A stretch of 5,870 nucleotides of DNA from an uncultured Bacilli bacterium (GTDB lineage: Bacteria > Bacillota_I > Bacilli_A > RF39 > UBA660): assembly GCA_947632355.1 (NCBI GenBank), contig CANROY010000055.1, positions 1 to 5,870 of the forward strand, in the 5' to 3' direction. The notes under the pieces are model-generated. The model searched no databases. It was not told the origin of the DNA and saw nothing but the letters and a program-made list of their open reading frames with translations. Within the stretch, counting starts at the first letter, position 1. Each line of letters begins with the position of its first letter. The position numbers were made by a program, and so were the translations under genes. Positions 5,803 through 5,870 of this stretch are shown here, piece by piece.

Positions 5803-5870
5803 GTGTGCCGTGCATGGCATATATCTAGTTGGTGAAAGTCCAATACGCGCGTAGGTATCGACGAAGTGTT
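5803..5870 (+). mobile_element. 5' end of a group II intron (probably group IIC), cut by window edge
   Basis: The sequence starts GTGTGCC, matching the conserved group II 5' splice-site consensus GUGYG, and continues GTGCATGGC and then GGTGAAAGTCC (5831-5841). This order closely parallels the start of the Oceanobacillus iheyensis IIC intron (GUGUGCC, GCAUGG, then GGUGAGAGUCC). Two domain I hairpins are visible: TGCC (5806-5809) with GGCA (5816-5819), and TTGG (5829-5832) with CCAA (5840-5843) around loop TGAAAGT. The position directly after an intrinsic terminator is the known target preference of group IIC introns, with the last bases of the 5' exon (around TTTATT, 5797-5802) as the presumed IBS1. 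The rest of the ribozyme, the 3' splice site and any intron-encoded reverse transcriptase/maturase lie beyond the window, so completeness and mobility are unknown. Confidence 0.85.

Overview
The window is AT-rich DNA with Leu biased to TTA, strong GAGG/GGTGA-type ribosome binding sites and compact, same-strand genes. The adjacent primosome genes dnaB and dnaI are a hallmark of low-GC Bacillota. The [FeFe]-hydrogenase, with its H-cluster motifs, indicates a fermentative anaerobe. Together these suggest an anaerobic member of the Bacilli/Erysipelotrichia (or a relative close to the Mollicutes), for example a gut organism; this taxonomic placement is inference.

Layout: 1-90 is the C-terminal tail of a DDE/rve-type transposase running in from the left. 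It is followed by a nested inverted repeat at 97-139 that looks like the end of the insertion sequence or its terminator. Next comes a single gene (218-952) for a membrane-anchored thioredoxin-fold protein with a CPWC active site, closed by an intrinsic terminator that overlaps its stop codon. A spacer (953-1090) carries three 23-bp tandem direct repeats running up to a candidate promoter. From there four genes read in one direction with gaps of 16, 10 and 1 nt: an AAA ATPase with DUF4143/PD-(D/E)XK-like C-terminus (1091-2353), dnaB (2370-3641), dnaI (3652-4524) and an [FeFe]-hydrogenase (4526-5785). A clean intrinsic terminator follows at 5775-5799.

The last 68 bases (5803-5870) are the 5' end of a group II intron, beginning GTGTG directly behind the hydrogenase terminator. 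That is the characteristic landing site of group IIC introns. Its remaining domains and any reverse transcriptase lie outside the window.

How the genes work together: DnaB and DnaI load the replicative helicase, and in Bacillus they form a pair usually followed by thrS. Here an ATPase of unknown role sits in front and a hydrogenase is joined behind, so a core replication pair and a fermentative enzyme appear to share one transcript. The window is bounded by two mobile-element traces, an IS on the left and a group II intron on the right. I did not find a convincing wholly new system; the most notable items are the intron junction, the 23-bp repeat array and the unusual operon composition.
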